Below, piece after piece: positions 1 through 10,644 of a stretch of DNA of 64,000 nucleotides; position 1 is the stretch's first letter; the number at the start of each line of letters is the position of its first letter. This DNA is from Pseudoips prasinana (Eukaryota > Arthropoda > Insecta > Lepidoptera > Nolidae): contig OX621242.1 in the NCBI GenBank assembly GCA_951640165.1, forward strand, positions 27,710,001-27,774,000, in the 5' to 3' direction. Both the position numbers and the translations under genes were made by a program. Under the pieces are notes generated by a model. It was not told the DNA's origin, ran no database searches, and saw only the letters and a program-made list of their open reading frames with translations.

Positions 1-409
1 TGTTATATTGGACACGCAGGTCGCTGTATGCCCTCTGACTATATCTTATAATGCATGCTCATTGTAAAATACAAAATACAGTGTTTCAAAACAATACCTA
101 ATCTCGACCATCACAATTGACGTGCATCTTGTTTTGCTTTCTTATTTCATTCTCTGAAGAATACGGCGAATACTTTTTGCTAATGGCTTACCACTGAAAG
201 CTGTCGATAAATATTTCATCGGCATGCAATATACCGGAATTAAACAATGCATTAAACGCAGACTTTCTAAATGCTATATCGTTGTTATTATCTCCATTGC
301 ATTGAGATATGCATATACATTTGTAATGTTCGATGCTATAAGCTGATTGAGCAAATCAACTGATGGTATTCTGTAAAGGATCTCTTTCTCTACATTTCGC
401 ATGTTTTTA
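1..409. other. No gene recognised
   Basis: AT-rich sequence without a convincing open frame or recognised repeat on either strand. Confidence 0.5.
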
Positions 410-654
410 TGCTGTGTTGTGACGGCGGTGAATATTAGTATATCATCACCCCATCTTATCCGTGGGGGACGTAGAAGTCGACCCGAGGGAATATCTACCA
501 GAGGACGGGCAGCAACTTCCTTACGCGTACTATGACCATCATACTGAGGTCGCCAACCTGTCTGTCAAGTGTGCTGATTATGGCGTAACCCTCTCAAGAT
601 GATTCTTGGGGAAGCTTGTCCAGCAGTGGACTTCTTTCAGCTGTAATGATGATG
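410..654 (+). mobile_element. Short (ATG)n-tailed retro-repeat, family M, copy 1
   Basis: This non-coding repeat of about 245 bp runs from a TGCTGTG..GTGACGGCGG head through a CATCACCCCATCT..CCGTGGG block to a terminal block GTCCAGCAGTGGAC..TTTC..CTG and a short (ATG)n tail. Related copies lie at 1743-2080, 33356-33752, 44374-44627 and 48325-48567. The last block also ends RTE-like LINE fragments at 27042-27133 and 62955-63375. I read it as a SINE-like element that borrows a LINE 3' end. No pol III boxes could be made out, so it might instead be a LINE 3' UTR fragment. Confidence 0.55.
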
Positions 655-1742
655 TGTAATTAAATCCTAAAAACAGTACAATATTGGTAAATATTGGATG
701 ACCCAAGAGCTCGCGTTTACTTGGGCCTGCTTATGATGCCTTGAGAATGCTATTTTACCATTGACCTATATGTATTCTACTAGACGCGCAATCCCATATT
801 GAGAATTTACTCAACTCAGTCAAAATTTTGACCGCCGCGCCCGCGCCACTCACCTCTCGCACAGCCGGACTGGGACAGTTTTTATTCGAAACAGCGTGTC
901 TAGTTATACATATAAGTCAATGTATTTTAGTTGTAGTTTTCTTATTTTGCTTTTTGTATTATTAAATGTATCGGTAGTTTTATCCGGACATATATTTAAA
1001 TAAATTATATTACAGTATTACCGTAAGATCGTGTTTATGGCAATAATTATTTGATGTCGGATATCAAACTATTACTTATCCGACAGTATGCGCGCATAAG
1101 CATTGAAAACTAAAAATATACTTAACCAGCAGTAAAGAAATGGGGCAATCTTTGGGGACTGCAGATAGAACGGAAAACTAAGTAACTTGTGAATTGTGTG
1201 TTGTGTATTTTGAGCTATTAGATTATTATTTAAAATAATAATAAATTCAAACGTGACGATGACGCGAGTTTCATGATTTCACCCAAAAAGTGTTCAACGT
1301 TCCTAAAGATTATTATATATTATTGAATTGACATACTAATTCAGTTTACTATTTATATTATTATTACTAATTATTTAATTTACTAAGTTAAACAGCATTT
1401 GATACTTAATAAAGAAACACTTAATTAAGAATCATTTCATTTAAAGATATTTTACTGTAGTAATTATGTCACTCCAAGTATAAATAAAAGTCCTTAACTG
1501 CCAATCACCGTTTTACTTCATGCGCTTCGTTTTTAACGTTCATTGCTCGCAGATCATCGCCTCCATTGGTATTCTCTAATGAATGAAAGTCAATGAATCA
1601 TTGAAACAATCATTGGTTACAAAATATACCGAACTGATACTTTAACGTCACTGCGTGCACGAAGTTTTAATTAAAATAAAGCGTTGTTTATTAAATTACT
1701 CTTATATTAGCTTCAATTATAACTTAGTGAACATAACATCTA
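655..1742. other. No gene recognised
   Basis: AT-rich sequence. A GC-rich patch near 828-880 stands out against the background but has no ORF or motif that I can name. Confidence 0.45.
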
Positions 1743-2080
1743 GTGTGGCTATCTGCAAAGTATATCACCACCCCGTTTCATTCCGTGAGGGGCGTAGAAG
1801 TTATAGGAATATCACACAGCACATCCAGCTACCTCAATCTGTCATATTTTTATACTTAATCACAAAAGTATAAGGTTCACTTTTAATTGGGGAAATTGAC
1901 TGATCTGGGTAGCTTCATGTGCTGGCGTCTGTACCTGAAAACGGGCAGTAGCTCTCTGTGTACGATGCCAATAGTGGCTTTTATAGCATCTCCCTCCAAA
2001 TGATGGACGCAACTCCATTGTGGAAATTTTTTGGTGGGGCCTTTGTCCAACATTTGACGTCATTTGGCTAACACGATGAT
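1743..2080 (+). mobile_element. Family M retro-repeat, copy 2, split by a MITE
   Basis: The same block order as the copy at 410-654, starting near GTGGCTATCTGC..ATCACCACCCCG and ending GGCCTTTGTCCAACA..GATGATGA. The head and tail halves are separated by a MITE-1 copy at 1813-1934, so the MITE arrived after this repeat. Short ORFs predicted over it are chance frames. Confidence 0.5.
1813..1934. mobile_element. MITE-1 copy (left end degraded)
   Basis: Matches the MITE-1 family: left CAGCACATCCAGCTACC, centre TATAAGGTTCAC..TTTCAATTGGGG-type core, right end TGTGCTGGCGTCTGTAC. The left-most terminal bases (GTACAGACGC in other copies) are lost. No coding capacity. Confidence 0.7.
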
Positions 2081-2451
2081 GAAACAAAACTAAGAAGAAG
2101 TTCAACCTAACTGCACTTGTGCAGCAGTATGTGTTCACCACGCTACTTTAACCCATATTACCCGGGGTTGAGTTGTCCTGTGTGTGGGCACAGAAGACAA
2201 CTATATGGATATTCCATTCCAGTTGTTAGGAGTTTTGGTGCGCTTTGAGTCTGCGAATTGCATGTTTGCAAAGTCGCCTGCGACGCCGAAATTAATTTCT
2301 CTAATGCGTTAATTGGTTGGTGTTATGTAATTGGGTAGTTAAAAAAAATTAAGTATTTCATTTTACCAATATTTTATTGAAGATTTCGTTCTCATATATA
2401 TCCCAATGCGTTATTCACTACCCTCCTTATTAATATATTTTTTTAAATTAA
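2081..2451. other. No gene recognised
   Basis: Sequence between repeats; nothing identifiable. Confidence 0.4.
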
Positions 2452-2649
2452 AAAACCACGCCCGCAGTAGGGAATATAATCCCTGTGTCGCGGGTTATTT
2501 TACAAACATATAATAGACGGACACAAATTACATCCAGACTCAGAACAACTATTTATGGTTCACACAAATAGTTGTTCGGCGCGGGACTCGAACCCGCGAC
2601 AGGAAGCGGCGAAGCGACTGTCTTAGCCGCTGCGCCACACGTGCAGTCA
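2452..2649 (-). mobile_element. tRNA-derived SINE-D copy
   Basis: Read on the minus strand, it starts GACTGCACGTGTGGCGCAG, has a tRNA-like head with a B-box-like GGTTCGAGTCC (plus-strand GGACTCGAACC), then a body with AACAACTATTTGTGTGA and GAGTCTGGATGTAA, and ends at a GGGATTATATTCCC tail region. The internal pol III promoter layout is what tRNA-related SINEs carry. Other copies or pieces are at 13994-14085, 23031-23132, 24848-24897, 31914-32075 and 34953-35040. It is not a functional tRNA gene, since the cloverleaf is incomplete and a body is attached. Confidence 0.7.
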
Positions 2650-2683
2650 CAACATATAATAATATAACATTGATATTAATAAT

Positions 2684-2745
2684 AATATAATAATAATATC
2701 TAGGGACAATGTCACACAGACCATCCTAGCCCCAAACTAAACAAA
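2684..2745 (-). mobile_element. SINE-B 3' fragment
   Basis: Matches only the 3' part of SINE-B (ATTATTATT..CTAGGGACAATGTCACAC and CAAACTAA on the plus strand), as seen complete at 23169-23421. The tRNA-like head is missing. Confidence 0.6.
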
Positions 2746-2759
2746 GCTATATCTATACA

Positions 2760-3065
2760 TCTATACAAATAAATAAAATTGAAGTGTCTGTTTGTAATAT
2801 TGAGATAACCGATTTTTACTACATGTATATGAATATATATACGGTACGTACTCCAAAATATTTTTTTTACAATTTTTGTCTGTCTGTCTGTCTGTCTGTT
2901 TGTTCCGGCTAATCTCTGAAATGGCTGGACCGATTTTGACGAGACTTTTATTGGCAGGTAGCTGATGTAATAAGGAGTAACTTAGACTACTTTTATTTTT
3001 GTTAAAACTTTATTTTTGAAAAAAAAAACTAATTAACACGCGGACGAAGTCGTGGGCACAGCTAG
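2760..3065 (+). mobile_element. Helitron-like non-autonomous element
   Basis: Starts TCTATACAAATAAATAAAAT after an A (2759) and ends GTGGGCACAGCTAG before a T (3066). TC..CTAG ends, insertion between A and T, and a GC-rich imperfect hairpin (CGCGGACGAAGTCG) just upstream of CTAG are the classical Helitron marks. There is a (TCTG)n microsatellite at about 2877-2898 and no ORF. The last 39 bp are also part of the long direct repeat that starts at 3027. Confidence 0.65.
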
Positions 3066-3836
3066 TTTATCATAAGGTTGTGTAGAAGACATCTGTGATT
3101 GTGGCACCATCGCCTGATTTGGCTGTACCTAATTCTTTTCATAATAATATAGTAGGCAGTAAATTATTGTAATCGAATACGTAAGACAACAGTAAACGGG
3201 ATGAAACTCTCTCTTATTAATAATCATTAAAACCAGGGCACTAGTCTCAAACCAAAAACATGGAAATTTAGTACGCAGATACAAAAAAATATTACTTTAT
3301 AACTGAAACTTCACGCTTTTTGTTCTACTCCATATTTATTTAATATTTAATTAATTACAAACTGTGCTCCACGGTTTTATCCGCGTTAATCTTTATAAAT
3401 TATCACAGCTGATAATATGTAGCCTATATGTAGACCCCACCTTTTAGTAATATTCATTCCAAATTTTAAGTACTTTTCGAGTTTAGCCCGGACATACATA
3501 CAGACAAAAAATCTAAAAACTATACTTTTGGCTTCGATATCGATTGTAGATCACACACGAAGTATCCTTTTAAAAAAATATTCAATGTACAGTTTTGACT
3601 TTACTACATTCGATTTATTTTATTATATGTATAGATATAGATATGAATTACCATCATGTCCATGATCATGATTACATCAGCCGGAGCTTACCGAGATGGG
3701 TTTTTTTATCGGACGTATATTGTTTTCATCTAAACGCTAATTTCTAGCGATAGTCAGTGATTTTTGACAGCTTGTTTATTTACGTCTTTGTTCACACATT
3801 ACTTAGCAATATAGCAGACCAAAATCATTAAAATTA
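3027..3836. repeat. Long direct repeat, left copy, flanking the RTE
   Basis: These 810 bp recur at 7396-8212 in the same orientation with about five substitutions and one 7-bp indel (GATGTTT present only on the right). The copy ends exactly at the 3' tail of the RTE element (3837), and the right copy begins exactly at the RTE 5' end. It is therefore placed like a target-site duplication, but is far longer than usual. It holds the end of one Helitron-like element, a degraded second one (3357-3635) and otherwise unrecognised sequence. Confidence 0.85.
3357..3635 (-). mobile_element. Helitron-like element (degraded 3' end)
   Basis: On the minus strand it starts TCTATACATATAATAAAAT and ends in a degraded form of the CGCGGGTAAAACCGCGGGG hairpin. 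The inner block with TAGCCCGGACATACATACAG (plus strand) is shared with 24436-24740, 51041-51351 and 57593-57896. The terminal CTAG has been lost. Confidence 0.55.
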
Positions 3837-3859
3837 CATACATACATACATACATAGAC

Positions 3860-6800
3860 TCACGCCTGTTTCCCAGAGGGGTAGGCAGAGACAACGGATT
3901 TCCATTTGTCACGATCTTTGCATACTTCTTTTGCCTCGATTACTGACATTATATTCTTCATACATGCTCGCCGGTTTAGAGTACTTCTGACCTGCCCTTT
4001 CTTGAGAACATCTCCAATTTGGTCAGAGAATGTTCGACGTGGTCTTCCCCTTCCGGTTGTCCCATTCACACAGGCCAGGTATACTTCTTTTGTCAATCTT
4101 CTTTCATTCATCCTTTCTAAATGGCCAAACCATCTCAGCATGCCTTTTTCAATCTTTGTGACTACATCCTCTTTCACACCACAACGCTCTCTTACATCAG
4201 TATTTCGAATTCTGTCTCTCAAAGTCACACCACACATACTTCTCAGAGCTCTCATTTCCACTGCATTTATTTTACTTTCATTCTTTTTCTGCCATACCCA
4301 ACTTTCACTTCCATACATTAAAGTTGGCACTAACACTCCATCGTGCACGGCTAGTCGAGCCTTCTTTGATACTTGCCGGCTACTCATAAAGGCGTGTAGT
4401 GCCCCATTCACTCTATTCCCCGCATTTACTCTTCTAACAATATCTTTTTCATATTTCCCATCTCTCGTAAACAAAGTTCCCAAATATACAAACTCATTCA
4501 CCTGTTCGACTTTCTCTCCTCCAATCACAATATCACACGTTGTCGTGTATTCATCCCTCTCAAATACCATTACTTTCGTCTTACCTACATTCATTTTCAT
4601 CCCTTTCCTTTCAAAAGCTTCATGCATATTTGTTACCATCACCTGCAACTCGTCCGCAGATGATGCAAGTAGAACTTGATCATCAGCGTACAGCAGACAT
4701 TTGATGAGTAACTCATTCATCCTTACACCGCATTCACTTTCTTTCAAATCTTTTAAACAGCTATCCATGAATAGGTTAAACAACCACGGTGACGCTACAC
4801 ATCCCTGTCTAACACCCTTTTGGATGCTAAACCACTCGGTGTATGACCCGTTAATCCTCACGCAAGCTCTGGAATCCCTATAAAGAGATTTTAGTGCTTG
4901 AACAAGGTTGTCGTTCAACCCATACATGGACAGTACCGACCATAGTTCACTCCTCAACACTCTATCGTAGGCCTTTTCTAAGTCTACGAAGGCACAGTAA
5001 ACCTTTTGGTTTTTGCCCAAAAACTTCTCTACTATGCTTCGCAGAGAAAAGACCTGATCCGTGCATCCCATTCCTTTCCGAAAACCTGCCTGTGCATCCC
5101 ATATTTTCGCATCGGTTTCTTTCACAACTCTTTCAACCAATACTTTTGCATACAACTTACCAACGACGCTGAGTAGACTAATGCCCCTATAGTTTTTACA
5201 GTCTTGCCGTGAGCCTTTCCCTTTGTAAAGAGGTACGATGACAGCCTTGCACCAATCACTTGGCACTTGGCCGGTGGTATAGCATAAATTGAATAGGCAG
5301 CACAGCTGACTCGCTATGACGCCATGTCCAGCCTTCAGCATCTCGGAAGTTATCCTGTCATACCCTGGTGACTTACCTGATTTCATACCCTTAATAGCTT
5401 TCACAATCTCATCCATACCAATGTCATCTTTACATTTGTTCTTGTCTATACTTAGTGAACTACGTTCACTCTCTGTTACACCTCTTTCATACAAACTTTC
5501 AAAATACTCCTTCCAACGTTTTAACACGCATTCTTCCCCTTTCACTATATTTCCATCTTGGTCTCGTATGGATTTCAGTTCTGAGGTTTGAGTTATGCCT
5601 CTTACTGATCTAACGGATTTCCAGAAAAACTTAATGTTCGTCTGAAAATCCTTAGACAACCTTCTATCAAAATTATCCTTTTGTTCATTTTTCTTTTCAT
5701 TCACCACATCCTTTACAATTCCTTTCATTTTCCTATAATCATTCCAGGCCCTTTCTATATCCTCATTCGTCGCCTTATGCATTCGTTCGTTTGCTCTGGT
5801 GGCTAGCCAGTCTAACCACGCTTTCTTCTTTTCACATACAACTTTTTGTACACTTTTATCCCACCAAATATTCTTCATCTTTCTTCCTCTTCGTCTCTTT
5901 ATTACACCACATACTTCACCAGCTACACTCACCACACCTTCTTTGACTACCTTCCATAGCTCTTCTACTTCTCTTATGTCTTCAGATCCCTCAAACTTCT
6001 CAACCAACTTACTTTTGTACTCATCTGCCACTTCTTCCTCTTGCAGTTCCTCTACTTTTATTCTCTCAAGTACACTTTTAGTCTCAGGGATTCGGTGGCG
6101 CCATCCTTTGAATAGACCACTTATTCGGCTCATTACCAGAAAGTGGTCTGTATGGATTGCGGTCCCACGATAGACTCTTGTGTCTAGAACATTCTTTCTC
6201 AGTCTTTCATCTACAATCACGAAGTCAATCATACTCTTTCTCACATTTTTCCTCTCTCGTGTAAACGTATGGATTCTTTTATGTTCAAACATAGTATTTG
6301 TAACACAAAGACCCCATTCCAAACATATCTCAAGCAGACTGTACCCATTCTCATTCTCACTTTCGTCACCGAATTGACCTAGTACTCTTTCAAAACCATC
6401 ACGTTTTACCCCAACCCATCCATTAAAATCACCTAACATTATTACTCTTTCATTATACTGACTTAACCGCAACACATCTCTCAGGGTCTCCCAGAATGCC
6501 TTTCTTTCCTCTTGTTCTCGCTGTATTACAACTGCACCCATATCTACAGGAGCGTACACTCCTACTAGGAAGATACGGGTCATACCAACTTTCATTCTCA
6601 ACCACATTACTCTTGCATTCACGCATTCGAACTCAGTCACACACTCAGACATACTTGTGGAAAGAATGAGACCCACACCTTGGCAACCTCTGGTGGTGTT
6701 CGGTACTCCAGACCAATATGCCGTGTATTGTCCGTGTGTTGTAGTATCACACCCTTTCCGCTTCGTCTCATTCACACACAACACATCGATCCGCTTTTCA

Positions 6801-6967
6801 CTCATCAGCTGACATACTTCGTCCATCTTACCTTCTATTCCTCCTCCCACATTCAACGTAGCAAAACGGCTCTCCGTTGGCCACTTTTCGCCTCTCCGGG
6901 AAACGAGACGTGACGGGTGGCGGACCACGTCGCCGCCATTTGAACGATTAAAATGAATTATAACCAT
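3860..6967 (-). CDS. RTE ORF: endonuclease-reverse transcriptase
   Basis: Encodes the protein that nicks target DNA and copies element RNA at the nick. The frame is open from 7015 to the TGA at 3860; the codon at 7003 is GTG, so I take the first ATG at 6967, giving about 1,035 residues. Counting from 7003, an exonuclease/endonuclease/phosphatase domain covers about 45-290, with the catalytic-type Glu in VNETK (79), GDFN (191-194) and TDH (285-287). A coiled, basic linker follows. The reverse transcriptase lies at about 530-820, with FVDLEKAYD (672-680), the RQGC block and the active-site YADD (772-775). The C-terminal region of about 200 residues ends SAYPSGKQA. All key residues are present and there is no stop or frameshift, unlike other LINE pieces in the window. 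Clade assignment (RTE) is from domain order and tail and was not confirmed by phylogeny. Confidence 0.85.
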   Translation of the reverse strand: MVIIHFNRSNGGDVVRHPSRLVSRRGEKWPTESRFATLNVGGGIEGKMDEVCQLMSEKRIDVLCVNETKRKGCDTTTHGQYTAYWSGVPNTTRGCQGVGLILSTSMSECVTEFECVNARVMWLRMKVGMTRIFLVGVYAPVDMGAVVIQREQEERKAFWETLRDVLRLSQYNERVIMLGDFNGWVGVKRDGFERVLGQFGDESENENGYSLLEICLEWGLCVTNTMFEHKRIHTFTRERKNVRKSMIDFVIVDERLRKNVLDTRVYRGTAIHTDHFLVMSRISGLFKGWRHRIPETKSVLERIKVEELQEEEVADEYKSKLVEKFEGSEDIREVEELWKVVKEGVVSVAGEVCGVIKRRRGRKMKNIWWDKSVQKVVCEKKKAWLDWLATRANERMHKATNEDIERAWNDYRKMKGIVKDVVNEKKNEQKDNFDRRLSKDFQTNIKFFWKSVRSVRGITQTSELKSIRDQDGNIVKGEECVLKRWKEYFESLYERGVTESERSSLSIDKNKCKDDIGMDEIVKAIKGMKSGKSPGYDRITSEMLKAGHGVIASQLCCLFNLCYTTGQVPSDWCKAVIVPLYKGKGSRQDCKNYRGISLLSVVGKLYAKVLVERVVKETDAKIWDAQAGFRKGMGCTDQVFSLRSIVEKFLGKNQKVYCAFVDLEKAYDRVLRSELWSVLSMYGLNDNLVQALKSLYRDSRACVRINGSYTEWFSIQKGVRQGCVASPWLFNLFMDSCLKDLKESECGVRMNELLIKCLLYADDQVLLASSADELQVMVTNMHEAFERKGMKMNVGKTKVMVFERDEYTTTCDIVIGGEKVEQVNEFVYLGTLFTRDGKYEKDIVRRVNAGNRVNGALHAFMSSRQVSKKARLAVHDGVLVPTLMYGSESWVWQKKNESKINAVEMRALRSMCGVTLRDRIRNTDVRERCGVKEDVVTKIEKGMLRWFGHLERMNERRLTKEVYLACVNGTTGRGRPRRTFSDQIGDVLKKGQVRSTLNRRACMKNIMSVIEAKEVCKDRDKWKSVVSAYPSGKQA

Positions 6968-7003
6968 TGCGTTCCTACGAGTATTAGGGACTAAACGGTC
7001 CAC

Positions 7004-7395
7004 CCTCGCAGAGCCCTATACGGGGGTAAGGCGGATCCATGCTGTGTCCTATGACCGCCAACATAGACACCCTCCGTTATCGACCAGAATACCCTCTGGC
7101 CAAGGATCCCTCAGCACGGGTCGGATAACACCTTGGATCGGGGTTTTGTTTCAGGTATGCTCCCTCGGACTAAATAGCTCACTTGTGCTCGTCCCCTGCG
7201 TCTCGGTGAGCGTACAGTAAGCCAGCTAACTCGGCCTGTGAGCGCCGCCGTTGGTATGCATAATTATGCCTACTCTTCCGCCGCCGCTCTAAGTTACTAT
7301 CCTGTACTGATAGTAACTATGCTATCGTAGGCCTCTGATGAATCCTAAGATTCTAGAGCCCCCGATAGAGGCAGTTTAAGGTCATACCCGGGACC
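7004..7395 (-). other. 5' untranslated leader of the RTE element
   Basis: About 390 bp, noticeably GC-richer than its surroundings, starting on the minus strand with GGTCCCGGGTATGACC and running to the ORF. It would hold the internal promoter of the element. No second ORF was recognised. Confidence 0.6.
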
Positions 7396-8212
7396 AACTA
7401 ATTAACACGCGGACGAAGTCGTGGGCACAGCTAGTTTATCATAAGGTTGTGTAGAAGACATCTGTGATTGTGGCACCATCGCCTGATTTGGCTGTACCTA
7501 ATTCTTTTCATAATAATATAGTAGGCAGTAAATTATTGTAATCGAATACGTAAGACAACAGTAAACGGGATGAAACTCTCTCTTATTAATAATCATTAAA
7601 ACCAGGGCACTAGTCTCAAACCAAAAACATGGAAATTTAGTACGCAGATACAAAAAAATATTACTTTATAACTGAAACTTCACGCTTTTTGTTCTACTCC
7701 ATATTTATTTAATATTTAATTAATTACTAACTGTGCTCCACGGTTTTATCCGCGTTAATCTTTATAAATTATCACAGCTGATAATATGTAGCCTATATGT
7801 AGACCCCACCTTTTAGTAATATTCATTCCAAATTTTAAGTACTTTTCGAGTTTAGCCCGGACATACATACAGACAAAAAATCTAAAAACTATACTTTTGG
7901 CTTCGATATCGATTGTAGATCACACACCAAGTATCCTTTTAAAAAAATTATCAATGTACAGTTTTGACTTTACTACATTCGATTTATTTTATTATATGTA
8001 TAGATATAGATATGAATTACCATCATGTCCATGATCATGATGATGTTTTACATCAGCCGGAGCTTACCGAGATGGGTTTTTTTATCGGACGTATATTGTT
8101 TTTATCTAAACGCTAATTTCTAGCGATAGTCAGTGATTTTTGACAGCTTGTTTATTTACGTCTTTGTTCACACATTACTTAGCAATATAGCAGACCAAAA
8201 TCATTAAAATTA
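7396..8212. repeat. Long direct repeat, right copy, flanking the RTE
   Basis: Partner of 3027-3836, same orientation, starting AACTAATTAACACG directly after the RTE 5' end and ending AAAATCATTAAAATTA. Differences seen by eye: TACTAACTG against TACAAACTG, CACACC against CACACG, two changes near 7948, one near 8102, and a 7-bp insertion near 8042. Outside the shared limits the flanks differ completely. Confidence 0.85.
7726..8004 (-). mobile_element. Helitron-like element, duplicate of 3357-3635
   Basis: The second copy of the degraded Helitron-like element, carried along by the long direct repeat. It was not an independent insertion. Confidence 0.55.
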
Positions 8213-8720
8213 ACTTCATTTATTACGTAAAATTACATAATTGTATGATTAAGAGCATGCGTGCGAAGCATACTGTCGGGAAACAGCTAAACAATCGCGT
8301 GCTAGCGATTAGCCTAAACTTGGTGAAATCTGCCCTTTGCAGTATCACGAACATCGCATTGCGGCCTTACGCGAGCAATACATTTGCATAAAACAAAATA
8401 TGTAAATGATTATTTTTCCCGTTTTCTCGATGTTTTTATTGCTTTTATCTGTTTTCGGGTACTATCTGTGAGGTTTTCGCTTTGTTAGTATATTCTCTTT
8501 TATTATCCTTGTGCCGCTAAAAATAATTATTCTTGGAAGTAGGGAAAGTATTATTTACGATTACGGGAATCGTTTTTGAATGTTTTTGTTGATTATGAAA
8601 AGCGATCCTAACAATTTATGAAAATATAATAATTTTTAGAATACGGGCCGGGCGGTAAGAAAAATCGAAGTCAAAGCCTTTTTAGGGTTTAGTAAAGCAA
8701 TTACAAAAAAACAGACACTT
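8213..8720. other. No gene recognised
   Basis: Single-copy-looking sequence after the direct repeat; no ORF or repeat recognised. Confidence 0.45.
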
Positions 8721-10440
8721 ATTTATTTATTTATTTATTTAAACTTTAGCACAAAGTATATGTACATAGGCGGACTTAATGCCATAGGCATTATCTACCA
8801 GTCAACCATTGGGTGGTGCAGATAGACTACGGTAGGTGCACTAAGATGTCGAATGCAACTTTCTGTCTTGGTTTAATTATATACATAAACACTATATATA
8901 ACATAATAATACATACTAGTTCTACATATATACATGTTATATACATACATAAATAGAATATATACATAATATAAATTATACATACATACGATAGCTTTCC
9001 TATTGATTAGATGAAGTGATGTGATCACGAACCTTCTTTTTAAATGTGTAGCGGCTTTTAGACATTCTGATTTCGGATGGTAGCGCGTTCCAAAGCAAAA
9101 TGGATTGGACGAAAAAAGAAGTATGAAGGAAGTCAGTTCGATGAGAAGGACATTGTAAAAGTCGATTATGAGATGAGCGAAGAGGTCTATTATGGTTAGT
9201 ACATAAATATTGAAAGTGACGAGTCAAATAAGGAGGTGAGGAAGGAGAGTCAAGAATTGAGAACAGAGTAGTTAACGCTCTCAGAGTTCTACGTTGGCGG
9301 ATAGGCAACCAATTGAGTTTCAGGCGATAAGCTGACACGTGGTCATACTTTCGAAGATTGAATACGAATCGAATGCAATTATTGAGAAGTCGGTCAAGCT
9401 TATTGATGAGATCTGCATTCAGGTCAAAGTAGCATACATCACCATAGTCAATTGTGGGAAAGATTAAGGCGTGCACAAGCATTACTTTCGTCTCGGATGG
9501 AAGAAAATTCTTAAGGCGATAGAGTGACCGCAAAGTCCCTGTTACCCTTTTACTGATGGCAGCAACCTGATTTTGCCAGCTCAACGTCTTATCAATTATC
9601 ATACCAAGATCCTTGACACTCTGACAAATTGGAATAATAGAGTTGTCGAACACAATTGGTGGTAAATGGTCGATATCAACCCTGCTCATCATGCGTGAAC
9701 TGCCTACTATGATGGCTTGACATTTTTCGGGATTTACTATTAAACCAAACCTATTAGACCAATCTTTAATGAAACTTAAATCCCTATTAATCTTCCCAAT
9801 CGCTTCAGAGAGATTGTCTGTAGTCGCTTGAGAATACAGTTGTAGGTCATCGGCGTAAAGATGATACGTACACTGAAGATCATGAGCTAAGAAATTTATG
9901 AATATAGAAAATAAAAGAGGAGATAATATACCGCCTTGAGGGACACCAGTGTCAAGATTGCTCCAGTTCGAAGCAAAGTCACCGAAGTGAACCGACTGTT
10001 GGCGTTCCCGAAGATAAGAAGAGAACCATTCCAGTGCCTCATCAGAGACCATAAGATGGGAAAGGATAGATAAAAGGATGTCGTGACTGACGGTATTGAA
10101 GGCATTTGAAAAATCGATCAGTACTAAAACTGTCACTTTGGCATCCTCCATAGCACCTCTAATGTCGCCAGTCACTTTAAGTAGGGCAGTGGTGGTGCTG
10201 TGGCCAGGGCGGAATCCGGATTGGAAAGGACTAATAAGGTTGTTTTTCAGCACAAAACGGGAAAATTGTTGATGGACGCAGGACTCAAGAATTTTAGAAA
10301 GGAAAGGAAGTATTGAGATAGGGCGGTAGTGATGGGGTAGTGATGGGTTGGATACCTTGGGAAGTGGACGGACATAGGCCTTACGCCACAAGGAAGGAAA
10401 TGAACCAGAGTCAAGGGAATAGTTAAGTTATGGTGCTCCG
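8721..10440 (-). mobile_element. 5'-truncated CR1/Jockey-type LINE
   Basis: A minus-strand LINE remnant: the 3' part of a pol ORF, a 3' UTR of about 260 bp and a tail of TAAA/TTTA tetramers at about 8721-8742. The 5' break lies near 10430-10440, where the frame meets a stop and the sequence becomes unrelated. It contains no endonuclease, so the copy cannot move on its own. 5' truncation is the normal result of incomplete target-primed reverse transcription. Confidence 0.8.
9000..10424 (-). CDS. LINE reverse transcriptase, 5'-truncated
   Basis: The frame is open from 10424 (after an in-frame TAA) with no true start; the codon at 10391 is TTG, so this is the tail of a larger protein. Counting from 10391 it has 463 residues. 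Reverse-transcriptase blocks are HYRPISILP (20-29), SGFRPGHST (58-66), the first catalytic Asp in LIDFSNAFNTV (91-101), GVPQGGILSP (149-158) and YADD (179-182). A thumb and C-terminal region follow, ending near KKVRDHITSSNQ. DFSNAF together with LYADDLQLY resembles CR1/L2/Daphne-type enzymes more than RTE ones. The remaining frame has no internal stop, so the insertion is not very old, but the loss of the N-terminal half makes it a dead copy. Confidence 0.8.
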   Translation of the reverse strand, partial: NYSLDSGSFPSLWRKAYVRPLPKVSNPSLPHHYRPISILPFLSKILESCVHQQFSRFVLKNNLISPFQSGFRPGHSTTTALLKVTGDIRGAMEDAKVTVLVLIDFSNAFNTVSHDILLSILSHLMVSDEALEWFSSYLRERQQSVHFGDFASNWSNLDTGVPQGGILSPLLFSIFINFLAHDLQCTYHLYADDLQLYSQATTDNLSEAIGKINRDLSFIKDWSNRFGLIVNPEKCQAIIVGSSRMMSRVDIDHLPPIVFDNSIIPICQSVKDLGMIIDKTLSWQNQVAAISKRVTGTLRSLYRLKNFLPSETKVMLVHALIFPTIDYGDVCYFDLNADLINKLDRLLNNCIRFVFNLRKYDHVSAYRLKLNWLPIRQRRTLRALTTLFSILDSPSSPPYLTRHFQYLCTNHNRPLRSSHNRLLQCPSHRTDFLHTSFFVQSILLWNALPSEIRMSKSRYTFKKKVRDHITSSNQ

Positions 10441-10593
10441 TCACAACATAATATTTTAGATTCAAATAACACTAAGATACAGATACATCAAACGATATCG
10501 CAACATTAGCATATTATAATTTGATAAAATCACCGCATTTCAATCTAATTTTTAGCTTGATTTGTGAGTATACGGATTTTTCCTATAATATGC

Positions 10594-10644
10594 TCTAAGC
10601 CTTTGTCCAGCAGTGGACGTCTTTCGGCTGATATGATGATGATG
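10594..10644 (+). mobile_element. 3' tail of RTE-like LINE or family M repeat
   Basis: Only the terminal block CCTTTGTCCAGCAGTGGACG, CTTTCGGCTGATATG and (ATG)n remain. The parent element type cannot be told from this piece. Confidence 0.55.

Larger units (their letters stand above)
3837..7395 (-). mobile_element. Full-length RTE-clade non-LTR retrotransposon
   Basis: A 3,559-bp element on the minus strand: 5' leader (7004-7395), a single long ORF, then a very short 3' region of TATGTATG tetramers (plus strand 3837-3856, CATA repeats). One large ORF with apurinic-like endonuclease and reverse transcriptase, plus a simple-repeat tail instead of poly(A), fits the RTE clade. It is bracketed by the 810/817-bp direct repeats. 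A 5'-truncated relative at 30284-30387 shares the tail and C-terminus. The intact frame suggests a recent and perhaps still competent copy. Confidence 0.85.

Noticed and set aside
3906..6913. Plus-strand ORFs over the RTE
   Set aside because: These are antisense shadows of the long minus-strand RTE frame.
3027..8212. LTR retrotransposon with 810-bp LTRs
   Set aside because: The interior is an endonuclease/reverse transcriptase LINE ORF without gag, protease, RNase H or integrase; the repeats lack TG..CA ends, a primer binding site and a polypurine tract.
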